NCBI RefSeq assembly: GCF_008065155.1
Contig: NZ_CP042819.1
Location: 2,424,922 to 2,488,921, forward strand
Source of the DNA: Octadecabacter sp. SW4
GTDB lineage: Bacteria > Pseudomonadota > Alphaproteobacteria > Rhodobacterales > Rhodobacteraceae
Length of the DNA stretch: 64,000 nucleotides
Reading direction: 5' to 3'
The notes under the pieces were generated by a model. The model was not told the origin of the DNA, did not search any database, and saw nothing but the letters and a program-made list of their open reading frames with translations. Below, in pieces: positions 17,084 through 26,380 of this stretch. A program made the translations under genes and the position numbers. How positions within the stretch are numbered: the stretch's first letter is position 1; each line of letters begins with the position of its first letter.

Positions 17084-17737
17084 ATGAAACATCTTGTTGC
17101 GACAGCGGCAATCGCGGTCTTACTTGCGGGTTGCACCAGCGGGAACACCTATTTCCCGACATTCGACCGCGAGGCGGGCAGCCAGATCGACACGGGCAGC
17201 TTTGGCAATTCGACCATGAACAACACGCTCGTTCAGACCGGACAAAGCACCTACACGATCAATCTGGCACGGCGCTTTGCCTCCGAAGTGGAAACGACCG
17301 TGAATTTCCCGTTCAATTCCACGGCTTTGGACGAACAGGCCCGCGCAACCCTGCGCGAACAGGCCCAGTGGATCCGCCAATTCCCCGAAGTGCGCTTCAA
17401 GGTCTATGGCCACACGGACCTTGTCGGCAGTCAGGCTTATAACCGCCGTCTTGGGCTGCAACGTGCCCAGGCCGTGGTGCTTTATCTGACCAGTCAGGGC
17501 ATTGGTCGCGACCGGCTTGAGGCTGTTGTATCCTTTGGCGAAACCCAGCCGCTGGTCGTCACCGAAGGGCGCGAACGCCGCAATCGCCGCACCGTGACCG
17601 AAGTATCGGGATTCGTCGAAAACCACCCAACCATCATGAATGGTCGCTACGGCGAGGTTGTTTTCCGCGATTACGTTGTCAGTGCTGCGGCTCCATCGAC
17701 CCTGACAGGCGGACGCGGCGCGCAACTTGCGCCCTAA
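17084..17737 (+). CDS. OmpA-family lipoprotein in tad locus
   Basis: 217 residues. Signal peptide with lipobox L-L-A-G-C, so the mature protein is lipidated. The C-terminal part (about 80-185) is an OmpA-like peptidoglycan-binding domain: FPFNSTALDEQA, VYGHTDLVGSQAYN and RRNRRTVTEV. ATG 17084 was preferred to 17075 because AAAAAGGGATGA gives it a properly spaced ribosome site. It sits where cpaD is found in other tad loci, between secretin and cpaE, so it may anchor or pilot the secretin to the wall. A terminator follows. Confidence 0.88.
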   Translation: MKHLVATAAIAVLLAGCTSGNTYFPTFDREAGSQIDTGSFGNSTMNNTLVQTGQSTYTINLARRFASEVETTVNFPFNSTALDEQARATLREQAQWIRQFPEVRFKVYGHTDLVGSQAYNRRLGLQRAQAVVLYLTSQGIGRDRLEAVVSFGETQPLVVTEGRERRNRRTVTEVSGFVENHPTIMNGRYGEVVFRDYVVSAAAPSTLTGGRGAQLAP

Positions 17738-17762
17738 GCTCTAGAATATCTCCGGCAAAAAG

Positions 17763-17785
17763 CGGGTCCAGGTGGCCCGTTTTTT
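17763..17785 (+). terminator. Intrinsic terminator after OmpA-family lipoprotein gene
   Basis: Stem CGGGTC (17763-17768) with GGCCCG (17774-17779, one G-U pair), five-base loop, then TTTTTT and a second T run. The 240 bp from here to cpaE hold no gene and probably a promoter for cpaE and the genes after it. Confidence 0.78.
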
Positions 17786-18025
17786 GTTTTTTCGCGACAA
17801 TCCGTGAAACAACCCCCTTCATTTCCCGTGATCGTCGCGAGAATTCGCACAATTGGAGTTTTTTGGCCCCAATCTGGTCACGTTTCCCAAGCAAGTTGTT
17901 CCCAATCGAGAGACCCAAGCCCCGACAAGGGCATGGGCATCGGTGGGGATATGCCCCGGCCAATTCAGGGCCGACCGGTAAATCAGCGTCCCCGTCCGTT
18001 GCCCGGTAACAAAGGACGTAAGGCA

Positions 18026-19270
18026 ATGAGTAGCAACGCAGTATTGCAGCCCGACCCACAACCAATCGTGGCGTGCACGATTAGCCGCGATGTTCAGATC
18101 TTCGATCTGTTGATCGAAGACATGGAAGCAACCCTTGGTGAAAACTGGGGCGACCTTGGCTTTGGTGACGCGCTCGCCTTTCTTGAACAGCCCGAAGCGG
18201 CAGAACTGCAATTCATCGCCGTGGCGCTGGACGAAGAGGACGAAGCTGATCTGTCCCTGATCACCGACATCATCGCGGCCGCAAAAACACGTGAAATCAA
18301 GGTGATACTGATCGCCGAAGATGTCAGCCCCGCGTCTTTGCACCAGCTGCTGCGCGAAGGCGGCGACGAATTCGTCCCCTACCCCTTGCCGGAAAACGAA
18401 CTGGCCCGCGCGATCGAACGTGTGCTGGCCGAACCCGCCGAGGCCCCCGTGGCCCCCGAGATGCAAAACAAGCTCAAGGCGACGGGCGACCGCAACGGGG
18501 TTGTGATTCCCGTTCACGGCATGGCCGGTGGCACGGGCGCGACAACGCTCGCGGTGAACCTGGCATGGGAACTGGCCAACATCGACAAGGACAAGCCGCC
18601 ACGGGTTTGCCTGATTGATCTTGATCTGCAATTTGGCAGCACCTCTACCTATCTGGACCTGCCACGCCGCGAATCAGTGTTCGAAATGCTGTCGGACACG
18701 GAATCGATGGATAGCGAAAGCTTCATGCATTCGCTGTTGTCTTATGAAGACAAGCTGCATGTGCTGACCGCGCCCACCGATCTGATCCCGCTTGATCTGA
18801 TTGGCCCGACTGATGTGGAACGCATCATCGAAATGGCCCGCACCAATTTCGACTATGTCGTGATCGACATGCCCTCGACGATGGTAGAATGGTCCGAAAC
18901 CGTGCTGCACGCCGCGCATGTCTATTTCGCGACGCTTGAAATCGACCTGCGTTCGGCCCAGAACACGCTGCGCCTCAAGCGGGCGTTGCAGGGCGAAGAA
19001 CTGCCGTTTGAAAAACTGCGGTTCGTGCTGAACCGCGCGCCCAAGTTCACCGATCTGAACGGCAAAAGCCGCGTCAAGCGGTTGGCCGAATCCCTTGGGA
19101 TTTCCATCGAAGTGCAACTGCCCGACGGTGGCAAACAGGTCGCGCAAAACGCCGATCACGGCGCGCCATTGGCCGAAGGCATCCCGAAAAACCCGCTGCG
19201 CAAGGAAATCGCAAAGCTGGCCAAGTCTGTCCACGAGGTCAACACGGCCGACGTCGCCGTAACAAATTAA
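18026..19270 (+). CDS. cpaE: Pilus localisation ATPase CpaE/TadZ
   Basis: 414 residues from ATG 18026; the frame is open from 17804 but the upstream part is non-coding in character. The N-terminal receiver-like domain (about 15-140) lacks a clear phosphorylation site. The C-terminal domain is a MinD/ParA-type ATPase: deviant Walker A GMAGGTGATT near residues 170-180, Walker B VCLIDLDLQFG, and a VVIDMPS strand. CpaE places the pilus machine in the cell. Ten bases separate it from cpaF. Confidence 0.92.
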   Translation: MSSNAVLQPDPQPIVACTISRDVQIFDLLIEDMEATLGENWGDLGFGDALAFLEQPEAAELQFIAVALDEEDEADLSLITDIIAAAKTREIKVILIAEDVSPASLHQLLREGGDEFVPYPLPENELARAIERVLAEPAEAPVAPEMQNKLKATGDRNGVVIPVHGMAGGTGATTLAVNLAWELANIDKDKPPRVCLIDLDLQFGSTSTYLDLPRRESVFEMLSDTESMDSESFMHSLLSYEDKLHVLTAPTDLIPLDLIGPTDVERIIEMARTNFDYVVIDMPSTMVEWSETVLHAAHVYFATLEIDLRSAQNTLRLKRALQGEELPFEKLRFVLNRAPKFTDLNGKSRVKRLAESLGISIEVQLPDGGKQVAQNADHGAPLAEGIPKNPLRKEIAKLAKSVHEVNTADVAVTN

Positions 19271-19280
19271 GAGGCACCAG

Positions 19281-20696
19281 ATGTTCTCCAAATACAAGAA
19301 ACCCGATGCCAAGGCTGCCAGCAACGTGACACCGATGCCCGCCGCCGGGGCACCCAAGCCATCATTGATGAAGGCCAAACCTGTCGCCGCGCAAGCCGCG
19401 CCCCAAGACAAAGAGAAAAAGCGCAAAGAGCGGCTGGGCGAGATCAAGCTCGAGCTGCACAAGGCGCTGCTGGATAACCTGAACCTCTCGGCGCTGGAAA
19501 ATGCGTCCGAGAATGATTTGCGTCAGGAAATCAACGCGATTGCCACCGAAACGCTCGAGGAAATGGGCGTCGTTTTGAACCGCGACGAACGCCAGTCCCT
19601 GAATCAGGATCTGTTCTTTGAGGTCACAGGTCTTGGCCCGCTGGAAACACTGCTGAAAGACGACAGCGTCAATGATATTCTCGTGAACGGTCCGCAGCAA
19701 ATTTTTGTGGAACGCGACGGTCGACTGGAACTGACGGATATTACGTTCAAAGACGAACGCCACCTGCTGCGCATCATCGACAAGATCGTGTCGGCTGTTG
19801 GTCGTCGCGTCGATGAAAGCAATCCTTACGTCGATGCGCGTCTTGCCGATGGCTCGCGTTTCAACGCGATGGTGCCACCTGTTGCGGTCGATGGCTCCCT
19901 CGTCTCCATTCGTAAGTTCAAAAAGGAAAAGCTGGCGATTGACGATCTGGTCAAGTTCGGCGCCTTTACCGAAGAAATGGCTGCCTATTTGCAGGCCGCC
20001 GTGTCCACGCGCTTGAACGTCATCGTATCAGGCGGGACAGGTTCGGGTAAAACGACCACGCTGAACGCCCTGTCGTCTTTCATTGATGACAGCGAACGCA
20101 TCCTCACGATCGAGGACACGGCTGAACTTCAACTGCAACAGACCCACGTGGGCCGGATGGAAAGCCGCCCGCCCAACGTCGAAGGCAAGGGTGCCGTCAG
20201 CCAGCGCGACTGTCTGAAAAACGCCCTGCGTATGCGCCCCGACCGGATCATCGTTGGTGAAACCCGCGGCGAGGAAGTGATCGACATGTTGCAGGCCATG
20301 AACACCGGCCACGACGGATCAATGACCACAATCCACGCCAACTCGGCGCGCGATGGTGTGTCGCGTCTGGAAAACATGATCGCGATGGCCGGGATTGAGA
20401 TGCCCCTCAAGGCAATGCGCAGCCAGATTTCATCGGCTGTGAACCTGATCGTGCAAGCCTCGCGTTTGCAGGACGGGTCGCGCCGCATGACCTCGATCAC
20501 CGAAATCACCGGCATGGAAGGTGATGTGATTTCCATGCAAGAGATCTTTCGCTTCCAGCGTGTCGGCCTGACACCGGACAACAAGATCATCGGCCACTTT
20601 ACGGCGACCGGCGTGCGCTCGCACTACTCGGATCGCTTCAAGCTGTGGGGTTATGACCTGCCCGCCGCTATCTTTGAACCTATGGTCGCGGAGTAA
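19281..20696 (+). CDS. cpaF: Tad pilus secretion ATPase CpaF/TadA
   Basis: 471 residues. Hexameric ATPase that powers Tad pilus assembly at the inner membrane. Walker [10 protein letters not shown] at 251-259, Walker B region with [14 protein letters not shown], and the His-containing [10 protein letters not shown] motif are all present. The N-terminal 100 residues are charged and helical, typical of CpaF. It is part of the tight cpaE-cpaF-tadB-tadC run with 5-10 bp gaps. Confidence 0.95.
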   Translation: MFSKYKKPDAKAASNVTPMPAAGAPKPSLMKAKPVAAQAAPQDKEKKRKERLGEIKLELHKALLDNLNLSALENASENDLRQEINAIATETLEEMGVVLNRDERQSLNQDLFFEVTGLGPLETLLKDDSVNDILVNGPQQIFVERDGRLELTDITFKDERHLLRIIDKIVSAVGRRVDESNPYVDARLADGSRFNAMVPPVAVDGSLVSIRKFKKEKLAIDDLVKFGAFTEEMAAYLQAAVSTRLNVIVSGGTGSGKTTTLNALSSFIDDSERILTIEDTAELQLQQTHVGRMESRPPNVEGKGAVSQRDCLKNALRMRPDRIIVGETRGEEVIDMLQAMNTGHDGSMTTIHANSARDGVSRLENMIAMAGIEMPLKAMRSQISSAVNLIVQASRLQDGSRRMTSITEITGMEGDVISMQEIFRFQRVGLTPDNKIIGHFTATGVRSHYSDRFKLWGYDLPAAIFEPMVAE

Positions 20697-20701
20697 ACGC
20701 T

Positions 20702-21670
20702 ATGACGATTTCCGCCGAACCCATCATCTATGGCCTCATTTTCGTGGCTATTCTGGTGCTTGTCGAAGGGTTGTATCTGACCGTCTTTGGCAAATCCATC
20801 AGCCTGAACAACAAGGTCAACCGCCGGCTTGAACTGCTTGAAAAGGGCGCAGGCCGCGAACAGGTGCTTGAACAACTCCGCAAGGAAATGTCCCAGCACA
20901 TGAAATCGAAAAGCATCCCGCTTTATTCGATCCTGGCCAGCAAGGCGCAAAAGGCCAACATCGCCTTCACTCCGCCGCAACTGATCATGGTGATGGCCGC
21001 CCTTGGCGTCATGGCCTTTATCGGTCTCACCGTCGGCACCGGCGCCAGCGTGCAGATCCGCGCGGGCGTTGCGGCGGCGATGGGCATTGGCGGCGTCTAT
21101 GTCTGGATCAACAACAAGGCCAAGAAACGCATGGCCCTGCTCGAAGAACAACTGCCCGATGCTGTTGAACTGATGGTGCGGTCCCTGCGCGTTGGGCATC
21201 CGTTTTCTTCGGCGATCGCGATCGTCGCCAAGGAAGTTCCCGATCCGCTGGGCACCGAAATGGGCATGATCTCGGACGAGGCCGCCTATGGCCGCGACAT
21301 GGGTGAAACCCTGAAACACATGGCCGAACGCATGGACATGCAGGATATGCGATTCCTGGCTGTGGCGGTGACCATCCAGCAAACGGCGGGTGGTAACCTC
21401 GCTGAAATTCTGGACGGTCTGGCCAAGGTAATCCGCGCGCGGTTCAAACTGTTCCGCCGCGTCAAGGCCATTACCGCCGAGGCGAAATGGTCAGGCATGT
21501 TCCTGTCCGTCTTCCCGCTGCTGGCGCTGGTCGGGATCAACGTGATCCAGCCCGACTACTACGACGATGTGCGCGAAACTTCGGTGTTTATCCCTGCCGC
21601 TCTTGTGGTGGCAGCGTTCCTGACGGTGAACGTGATCGTCATGAAAACACTTGTGAATATCAAGGTGTAA
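20702..21670 (+). CDS. tadB: Tad inner-membrane platform protein TadB
   Basis: 322 residues with membrane segments near residues 8-27, 95-113, 117-137, 270-288 and 297-316. The type II secretion GspF-like domain (about 155-285) has LPDAVELMVRSLRVGHPF and TIQQTAGGNLAEILDGLA. TadB and TadC form the inner-membrane platform on which CpaF acts. Confidence 0.93.
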   Translation: MTISAEPIIYGLIFVAILVLVEGLYLTVFGKSISLNNKVNRRLELLEKGAGREQVLEQLRKEMSQHMKSKSIPLYSILASKAQKANIAFTPPQLIMVMAALGVMAFIGLTVGTGASVQIRAGVAAAMGIGGVYVWINNKAKKRMALLEEQLPDAVELMVRSLRVGHPFSSAIAIVAKEVPDPLGTEMGMISDEAAYGRDMGETLKHMAERMDMQDMRFLAVAVTIQQTAGGNLAEILDGLAKVIRARFKLFRRVKAITAEAKWSGMFLSVFPLLALVGINVIQPDYYDDVRETSVFIPAALVVAAFLTVNVIVMKTLVNIKV

Positions 21671-21680
21671 GGACCAGACT

Positions 21681-22664
21681 ATGGAAATCCTCGATACCAT
21701 AACCACGATGCTGACCGATTTGCTGGGCCCGTTTGGCCCGCTGATCGTGGTGGGCATGCTGGGCGTTTTGATGATCTTGCTGGTCTTGCCGACCATGCTC
21801 AAGAAAGAGGTCGATCCGCTGGACAAGTTGCGCGCCAGCACGCGCGCGCAAAACTCGGCGCTTTCAAAGGCTGAAAAGCTGCGCGCAGGTGGTGGCAAGG
21901 ACAAGCTGGAAAAGTATTCCAACTTTCTGGAACCACAGGACGAGGAAGAATACTCCGCGATCCGGCTGAAACTGATGCAGGCCGGCTACCGCACCAAGAA
22001 CGCGGTGCGGATGTATCACTTTGCCCAGTTTGCGATGGGTGTGGGCCTGCTTTTGGCCGGCGTCGCCTATGCGATCTATGCCTCCTCGACGGGCGAACCA
22101 TCGACCAAGGCGACGATCCTGTCGATCCTGATCCCCGGTGTCGTGGGCTATATGACGCCCAAGTACTGGGTCACGCGCCGCCAGTCCGCGCGTCAGGAAG
22201 AAATCGTCAACGGCTTTCCCGACAGCCTTGATATGATGCTGGTGTGCGTCGAAGCGGGTCAATCGCTGGATCAATCCATCATCCGCGTCGCCCGCGAGCT
22301 GAAATCCGGCTTCCCTGCCCTTGCCTACGAATTTGAAGTGGTTGCCCACGAGATGAAGGCCGGTAAGGACAAACAGGCCGTGCTGCGTGACATGTCCGAG
22401 CGCTGCGGCGTGACCGATATCGCCAGCTTCGTGACCGTGTTGATCCAATCCCAGCAATTCGGCACCTCGATCGCCGAAGCCCTGCGCGTCTATGCGGGTG
22501 AAATGCGTGACAAAAGGGTCATGCGCGCCGAAGAAAAGGCCAACACACTGCCCACAAAGATGACTTTGGCCACGATGATGTTGACGGTTCCGCCGCTTCT
22601 GATCATCTTGATCGGGCCGTCGATCTTTAACATCGCGGTAACACTGGGTAACGCGAACTTCTAA
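21681..22664 (+). CDS. tadC: Tad inner-membrane platform protein TadC
   Basis: 327 residues. Membrane segments near 15-35, 115-135, 140-160 and 295-320, with a GspF-like domain containing FPDSLDMMLVCVEAGQSL and IQSQQFGTSIAEALRVYA. Paralogue and partner of TadB, 10 bp downstream of it. Confidence 0.93.
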   Translation: MEILDTITTMLTDLLGPFGPLIVVGMLGVLMILLVLPTMLKKEVDPLDKLRASTRAQNSALSKAEKLRAGGGKDKLEKYSNFLEPQDEEEYSAIRLKLMQAGYRTKNAVRMYHFAQFAMGVGLLLAGVAYAIYASSTGEPSTKATILSILIPGVVGYMTPKYWVTRRQSARQEEIVNGFPDSLDMMLVCVEAGQSLDQSIIRVARELKSGFPALAYEFEVVAHEMKAGKDKQAVLRDMSERCGVTDIASFVTVLIQSQQFGTSIAEALRVYAGEMRDKRVMRAEEKANTLPTKMTLATMMLTVPPLLIILIGPSIFNIAVTLGNANF

Positions 22665-22669
22665 GGGCC

Positions 22670-23230
22670 ATGACGCCAGGACCAATTGCAATGATCGCGG
22701 TGATTGCCGCCCTCGCCGCCTGTGCACCGGGCGGCTTTGGGCGTGTCGATGGGCAGGTCTATGCGCCCGGTGTGGCGGGACCGTCGGATGTTGACGGGCT
22801 GATCGTCGGACACCGGTTGATGGCGGCTGGCGAATACCAGCTTGCGCTTGATGCCTATACCCGCGCGGCGGGCCAACAGGGGTTGAACGTGGACACGCTT
22901 TCGGCGCTTGGGTCCGCAAATCTGCGCTTGGGGCGACTGGGACAGGCCGAAACCCTGCTGCGCCGCGCCGTGGATGAAGACCCCGATTTTGCCGCCGCAT
23001 GGAACAATCTGGGCGTGATCCTGATGGAACGGGGCAATATCGCCGAAGCCTCGCAAGTGTTTCGTCGCGCTTTTGCCACGGATAATGGCAATTCCGACCA
23101 GATTCGCGACAACTTGCGCTTGGCACTCGCAAAATTGGACAATCCAGGCTATGAAGATCCTAATGAAGGTCAACAATTCGAATTGGTGCGGCGCGGCACA
23201 GGCGACTACGTGATCCTTTCCGCACCCTGA
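22670..23230 (+). CDS. tadD: TadD-like TPR lipoprotein
   Basis: 186 residues. A short hydrophobic N-terminus with lipobox L-A-A-C followed by TPR repeats (about 55-155), including NLRLGRLGQAETLLRRAV and WNNLGVILMERGNIAEA. TadD pilot proteins support secretin assembly. Start uncertain: ATG 22691 has a better spaced AGGA site and would give a shorter leader. It is 5 bp after tadC. Confidence 0.82.
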   Translation: MTPGPIAMIAVIAALAACAPGGFGRVDGQVYAPGVAGPSDVDGLIVGHRLMAAGEYQLALDAYTRAAGQQGLNVDTLSALGSANLRLGRLGQAETLLRRAVDEDPDFAAAWNNLGVILMERGNIAEASQVFRRAFATDNGNSDQIRDNLRLALAKLDNPGYEDPNEGQQFELVRRGTGDYVILSAP

Positions 23231-23256
23231 GGCAAAAGCAGTAAAAGGACGCAAAA

Positions 23257-24117
23257 ATGCGCCACCCTATCCTGATATCCCTGTCGCTGGCAGGTGCTGT
23301 CGTGTTGACGGCTTGTGGCAATCAATCCGGTGACACCCAGGTGAACCGCGCGTTGCGCGATGTGAACGTTGTCGATGAAACCAATCTCAACGATGTGATG
23401 CTGACGGTTGGGGACCCCAATGAGGCGGTGAACTACTTTGCGCGCGCCAGCGAGAATGATCCCGGGCGGATCGACTTGATGCGCGGTCTTGCAACGTCTT
23501 TGGTGCGCGCCCAGCGCCCCGCCGATGCGATCCCCGCATGGGAGGCCGTTGTCGCCCATCCCGAAGCCACATTGGATGACAGCGTCGATCTGGCCGATGC
23601 CCAGATCCGCGACAATCAGTGGGACGCGGCCGAAGTCACCCTTGATAGCGTCCCCCCCACCCACGAAACCTACAAGCGTTACCGCCTTGAAGCGATGATC
23701 GCCGATAGCAATCAGGAATGGGACAACGCCGACAGCTTTTACGAAACCGCGGCGGGGCTGACGACGCAGCCCGCGGGCGTGTTCAACAACTGGGGCTTTT
23801 CCAAGTTGACGCGCGGCGATTATGCCGGTGCCGAGCGCCTGTTCAGCGATGCGATCCGCCAGGACAGCAGCCTGTTCACCGCCAAGAACAACCTTGTTCT
23901 GGCGCGCGGGGCGCAGCGCAAATACGACCTGCCCGTCATCCAGATGACCCAGATCGAGCGCGCGCAATTGCTGTATACGCTGGCCCTTTCGGCCATCAAA
24001 CAGAACGATGTGACGATCGGGCGCGGGTTGCTGCGCGAAGCCATCGACACCCATCCCCAGCACTTTGAGGCCGCAGTGCGCAGCCTGCGGGCGCTGGAAG
24101 ACAACGTCACGAACTAA
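23257..24117 (+). CDS. TPR lipoprotein of tad locus
   Basis: 286 residues. Signal peptide with lipobox L-T-A-C, then several TPR-like helical repeats (about 60-270) including ANYFARASENDPGRIDL-type and FNNWGFSKLTRGDYAGAE units. Tad loci of this group often carry a second TadD-type protein here. Role is likely in pilus machine assembly at the periplasmic face; the precise function is unknown. Confidence 0.83.
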   Translation: MRHPILISLSLAGAVVLTACGNQSGDTQVNRALRDVNVVDETNLNDVMLTVGDPNEAVNYFARASENDPGRIDLMRGLATSLVRAQRPADAIPAWEAVVAHPEATLDDSVDLADAQIRDNQWDAAEVTLDSVPPTHETYKRYRLEAMIADSNQEWDNADSFYETAAGLTTQPAGVFNNWGFSKLTRGDYAGAERLFSDAIRQDSSLFTAKNNLVLARGAQRKYDLPVIQMTQIERAQLLYTLALSAIKQNDVTIGRGLLREAIDTHPQHFEAAVRSLRALEDNVTN

Positions 24118-24121
24118 GCAC

Positions 24122-24613
24122 GTGCAGGTTGCCCATTCCGCCAGCGATGCTTTGTGGTATCTGCCATTCGTGCTGCCCATTTGCATCTTTGTCGCCTGGA
24201 ACGACATGCGGGTGATGAAAATCCCCAATGTCGCGGTTTATGCTCTGGTCGCTGTATTCGCAGTCACCGGTCTGATCACGCTGGATCTGGAGGTTTACGC
24301 GTGGCGCTGGTTGAATCTGGTCGTGATGCTGGTGATCGGCATGGTGTTGAACGCGGCTGGCGTCTTGGGCGCGGGCGATGCGAAATTCGCCGCTGCCGCC
24401 GCTCCCTTCGTGGCCCTGTCTGACCTTCCAGTGATGCTTTATATTCTCGCGGCCTGCGCAGCCGGTGGCTATCTGGTACACCGTCTGGTCAAGGTATCGC
24501 CCCTGCGCAAACTGGTCCCCGAATGGGAAAGCTGGTCATCGGGAAAACGCTTTCCGATGGGATTTCCCTTGGGCGCGGCGCTGGCGTTTTACCTGGCGAT
24601 TCCGCTAATTTAA
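24122..24613 (+). CDS. cpaA: Prepilin peptidase CpaA/TadV
   Basis: About 163 residues and five to six membrane segments. Type IV prepilin peptidase of the small A24 family: the first catalytic Asp is in WNDMRVMKIPN (about residue 26) and the second in GAGDAKF (about residue 85). It cleaves the Flp pilins after the Gly of the leader. No ATG precedes the first helix, so the GTG at 24122 was chosen (TTG 24152 is the alternative). The stop shares the TTAA bases with the opposite-strand gene. Confidence 0.87.
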   Translation: MQVAHSASDALWYLPFVLPICIFVAWNDMRVMKIPNVAVYALVAVFAVTGLITLDLEVYAWRWLNLVVMLVIGMVLNAAGVLGAGDAKFAAAAAPFVALSDLPVMLYILAACAAGGYLVHRLVKVSPLRKLVPEWESWSSGKRFPMGFPLGAALAFYLAIPLI

Positions 24614-26235
24614 CCGGTCTTTTCAAACAGTATATAAAGCGGCGTGCGGCGAATTTCCCTAAGATCGTCGGTGCCCCGTTCGGTCACGGCCTTCAGGATC
24701 ATCACCTGCAAGTCATGCGACACGGGACAGAACGGCACCAAAAGGTAATCCGCTGATTCAAAGCCGGGCAAGCCACCGTAATACCACGGTGCTCCTCCCT
24801 CGAGCCGCTCAAGCGATCCATAAAGCCAATACGACGAAAACAGATCGGCAGCCAGCAAACGCTTGCCCTCGGCCAGCCCGACCTCCTCAAGATCACGGGT
24901 CACGGCGTCAAACATGGCAGGCAGGCCCAATTCGGTCGTGCAATAGGGAAATACCTCGCCCATGAACTGCGCCTGTTCGTCACGGCGCGCCGCCTCGCGG
25001 AACTGTTCAAGGCCCGACCCTTCACCGTCCAGCGCCACCCGTCCGTCAACGCGCAAGGCGCGCAGATCAGCCGTTTGCAGATCTGTATGAATGCCGCCAC
25101 GGGGCAGGATGGGCGCATAGGTCGTTTCGTCCACGCGCAGGTGCCGGAACGGGCTATACAGCATGTTTGCGAACGACGGAGCGATCAGCGCCAACGCCAT
25201 CGCCGCCGTGACCAACTGTGCCGTGCGCAGGTTCAACCCCATTGAATTGGTCACATCCGGGGTCGGCAGCAATGCCAGCAACACCACACCCAACAGCAAC
25301 AGCCACTGTGGATCGTTCCCGAAATTCTGGAATGTCACGTAAAAGAACCCCGGCACCAGCAGCAACAGGATCAGCCCCTCGTTCGCCCTCCCGGACTGGC
25401 GCACAAAGATCACGCCCGCAATCGCCACCAGCGATCCGGCAATATAGGCGGGCGCGCCCATCACCGCGCTCAGCGGTTCGCCCGGCTGTGGACGCACATC
25501 GGAATTTGCGACCGTCTGCAGATCACCGATATAGGCCAGCCAGTAATCAACGCCGACAAACAGCGTGATCGCCACGGCAATCGCACCCCCGGTCAGCACA
25601 GCAAACAACAGCGTCGACAGGCGTTTGCCCAGCACCAACGCAAGGATAATAGGCAAGGCAAAAGCCGCAAAATAGGTCACTTTGATCATCACGAGAACGG
25701 CCATCATGGTGCCGATCACAACACCATCTATGGCGGGCCTGTTGGGATGAACAGGCGGCAGCAGCGCCGCAACAACGGCGATAAAGGTCGCGGCCCATGC
25801 CCAGCGGTTATAATGCATCGAAAACGAAATGCTGCGCTGTGCTTCACCGTATACAAGCGCCAAAAGCAGCCCCATGACGATCAGGCCAAACAGCAGCGCG
25901 ACACCGCGCGACAGTCGGCTGTAGCCAACCCACCACAGGGCGGGCAGCATAAAGGCGGCAAAGGCCACCTGCGCCCAAAGAATCGCCATCCCGATCCCCA
26001 TGCCCCGTTCGACAAAGAATGCGATCGGCCAAAAGGCCAAGGCACCGATCGGGGTCATGAAATCAACGTGCGGAACCTCCCCTGCGACCATGCGGAACAC
26101 GATCTGCACCAGATGCAGGGTGTCGCCTTCGTGGCGACCAATGAAGAACCCGCCCTTCATCAGGGCCGCGCCGCCCATCGCAACAAGGATCGCCAAAAGA
26201 AACGCGAAAAATGTAACTGGATTTGGTCGTGTCAT
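24610..26235 (-). CDS. Large multi-pass membrane protein of unknown function
   Basis: 541 residues from ATG 26235, which has CAAGGGGCAGG just upstream (26262 is a weaker alternative). About ten to eleven membrane segments fill residues 1-400, with a periplasmic-looking GRHEGDTLHLVQ loop after the first; residues 400-541 are soluble. The shape resembles GT-C glycosyltransferases that use polyprenyl-phosphate sugars, but I see no diagnostic motif, so that is only a suggestion. It ends tail-to-tail with cpaA and starts divergent from the AAA ATPase gene. Confidence 0.8.
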   Translation of the reverse strand: MTRPNPVTFFAFLLAILVAMGGAALMKGGFFIGRHEGDTLHLVQIVFRMVAGEVPHVDFMTPIGALAFWPIAFFVERGMGIGMAILWAQVAFAAFMLPALWWVGYSRLSRGVALLFGLIVMGLLLALVYGEAQRSISFSMHYNRWAWAATFIAVVAALLPPVHPNRPAIDGVVIGTMMAVLVMIKVTYFAAFALPIILALVLGKRLSTLLFAVLTGGAIAVAITLFVGVDYWLAYIGDLQTVANSDVRPQPGEPLSAVMGAPAYIAGSLVAIAGVIFVRQSGRANEGLILLLLVPGFFYVTFQNFGNDPQWLLLLGVVLLALLPTPDVTNSMGLNLRTAQLVTAAMALALIAPSFANMLYSPFRHLRVDETTYAPILPRGGIHTDLQTADLRALRVDGRVALDGEGSGLEQFREAARRDEQAQFMGEVFPYCTTELGLPAMFDAVTRDLEEVGLAEGKRLLAADLFSSYWLYGSLERLEGGAPWYYGGLPGFESADYLLVPFCPVSHDLQVMILKAVTERGTDDLREIRRTPLYILFEKTG

Positions 26236-26380
26236 GCCTGCCCCTTGCAATGGTTTGTCCATTTTTTCGCCACAATAGTCAGGCAATAGGGGGGAGGCAA
26301 AAGGCTTTGTGTCTGATTTGGCGACATTCCCGCCAAAGCGGCGCATGTGCCACAAACAAACGACAAACGGGCAGACCGAC

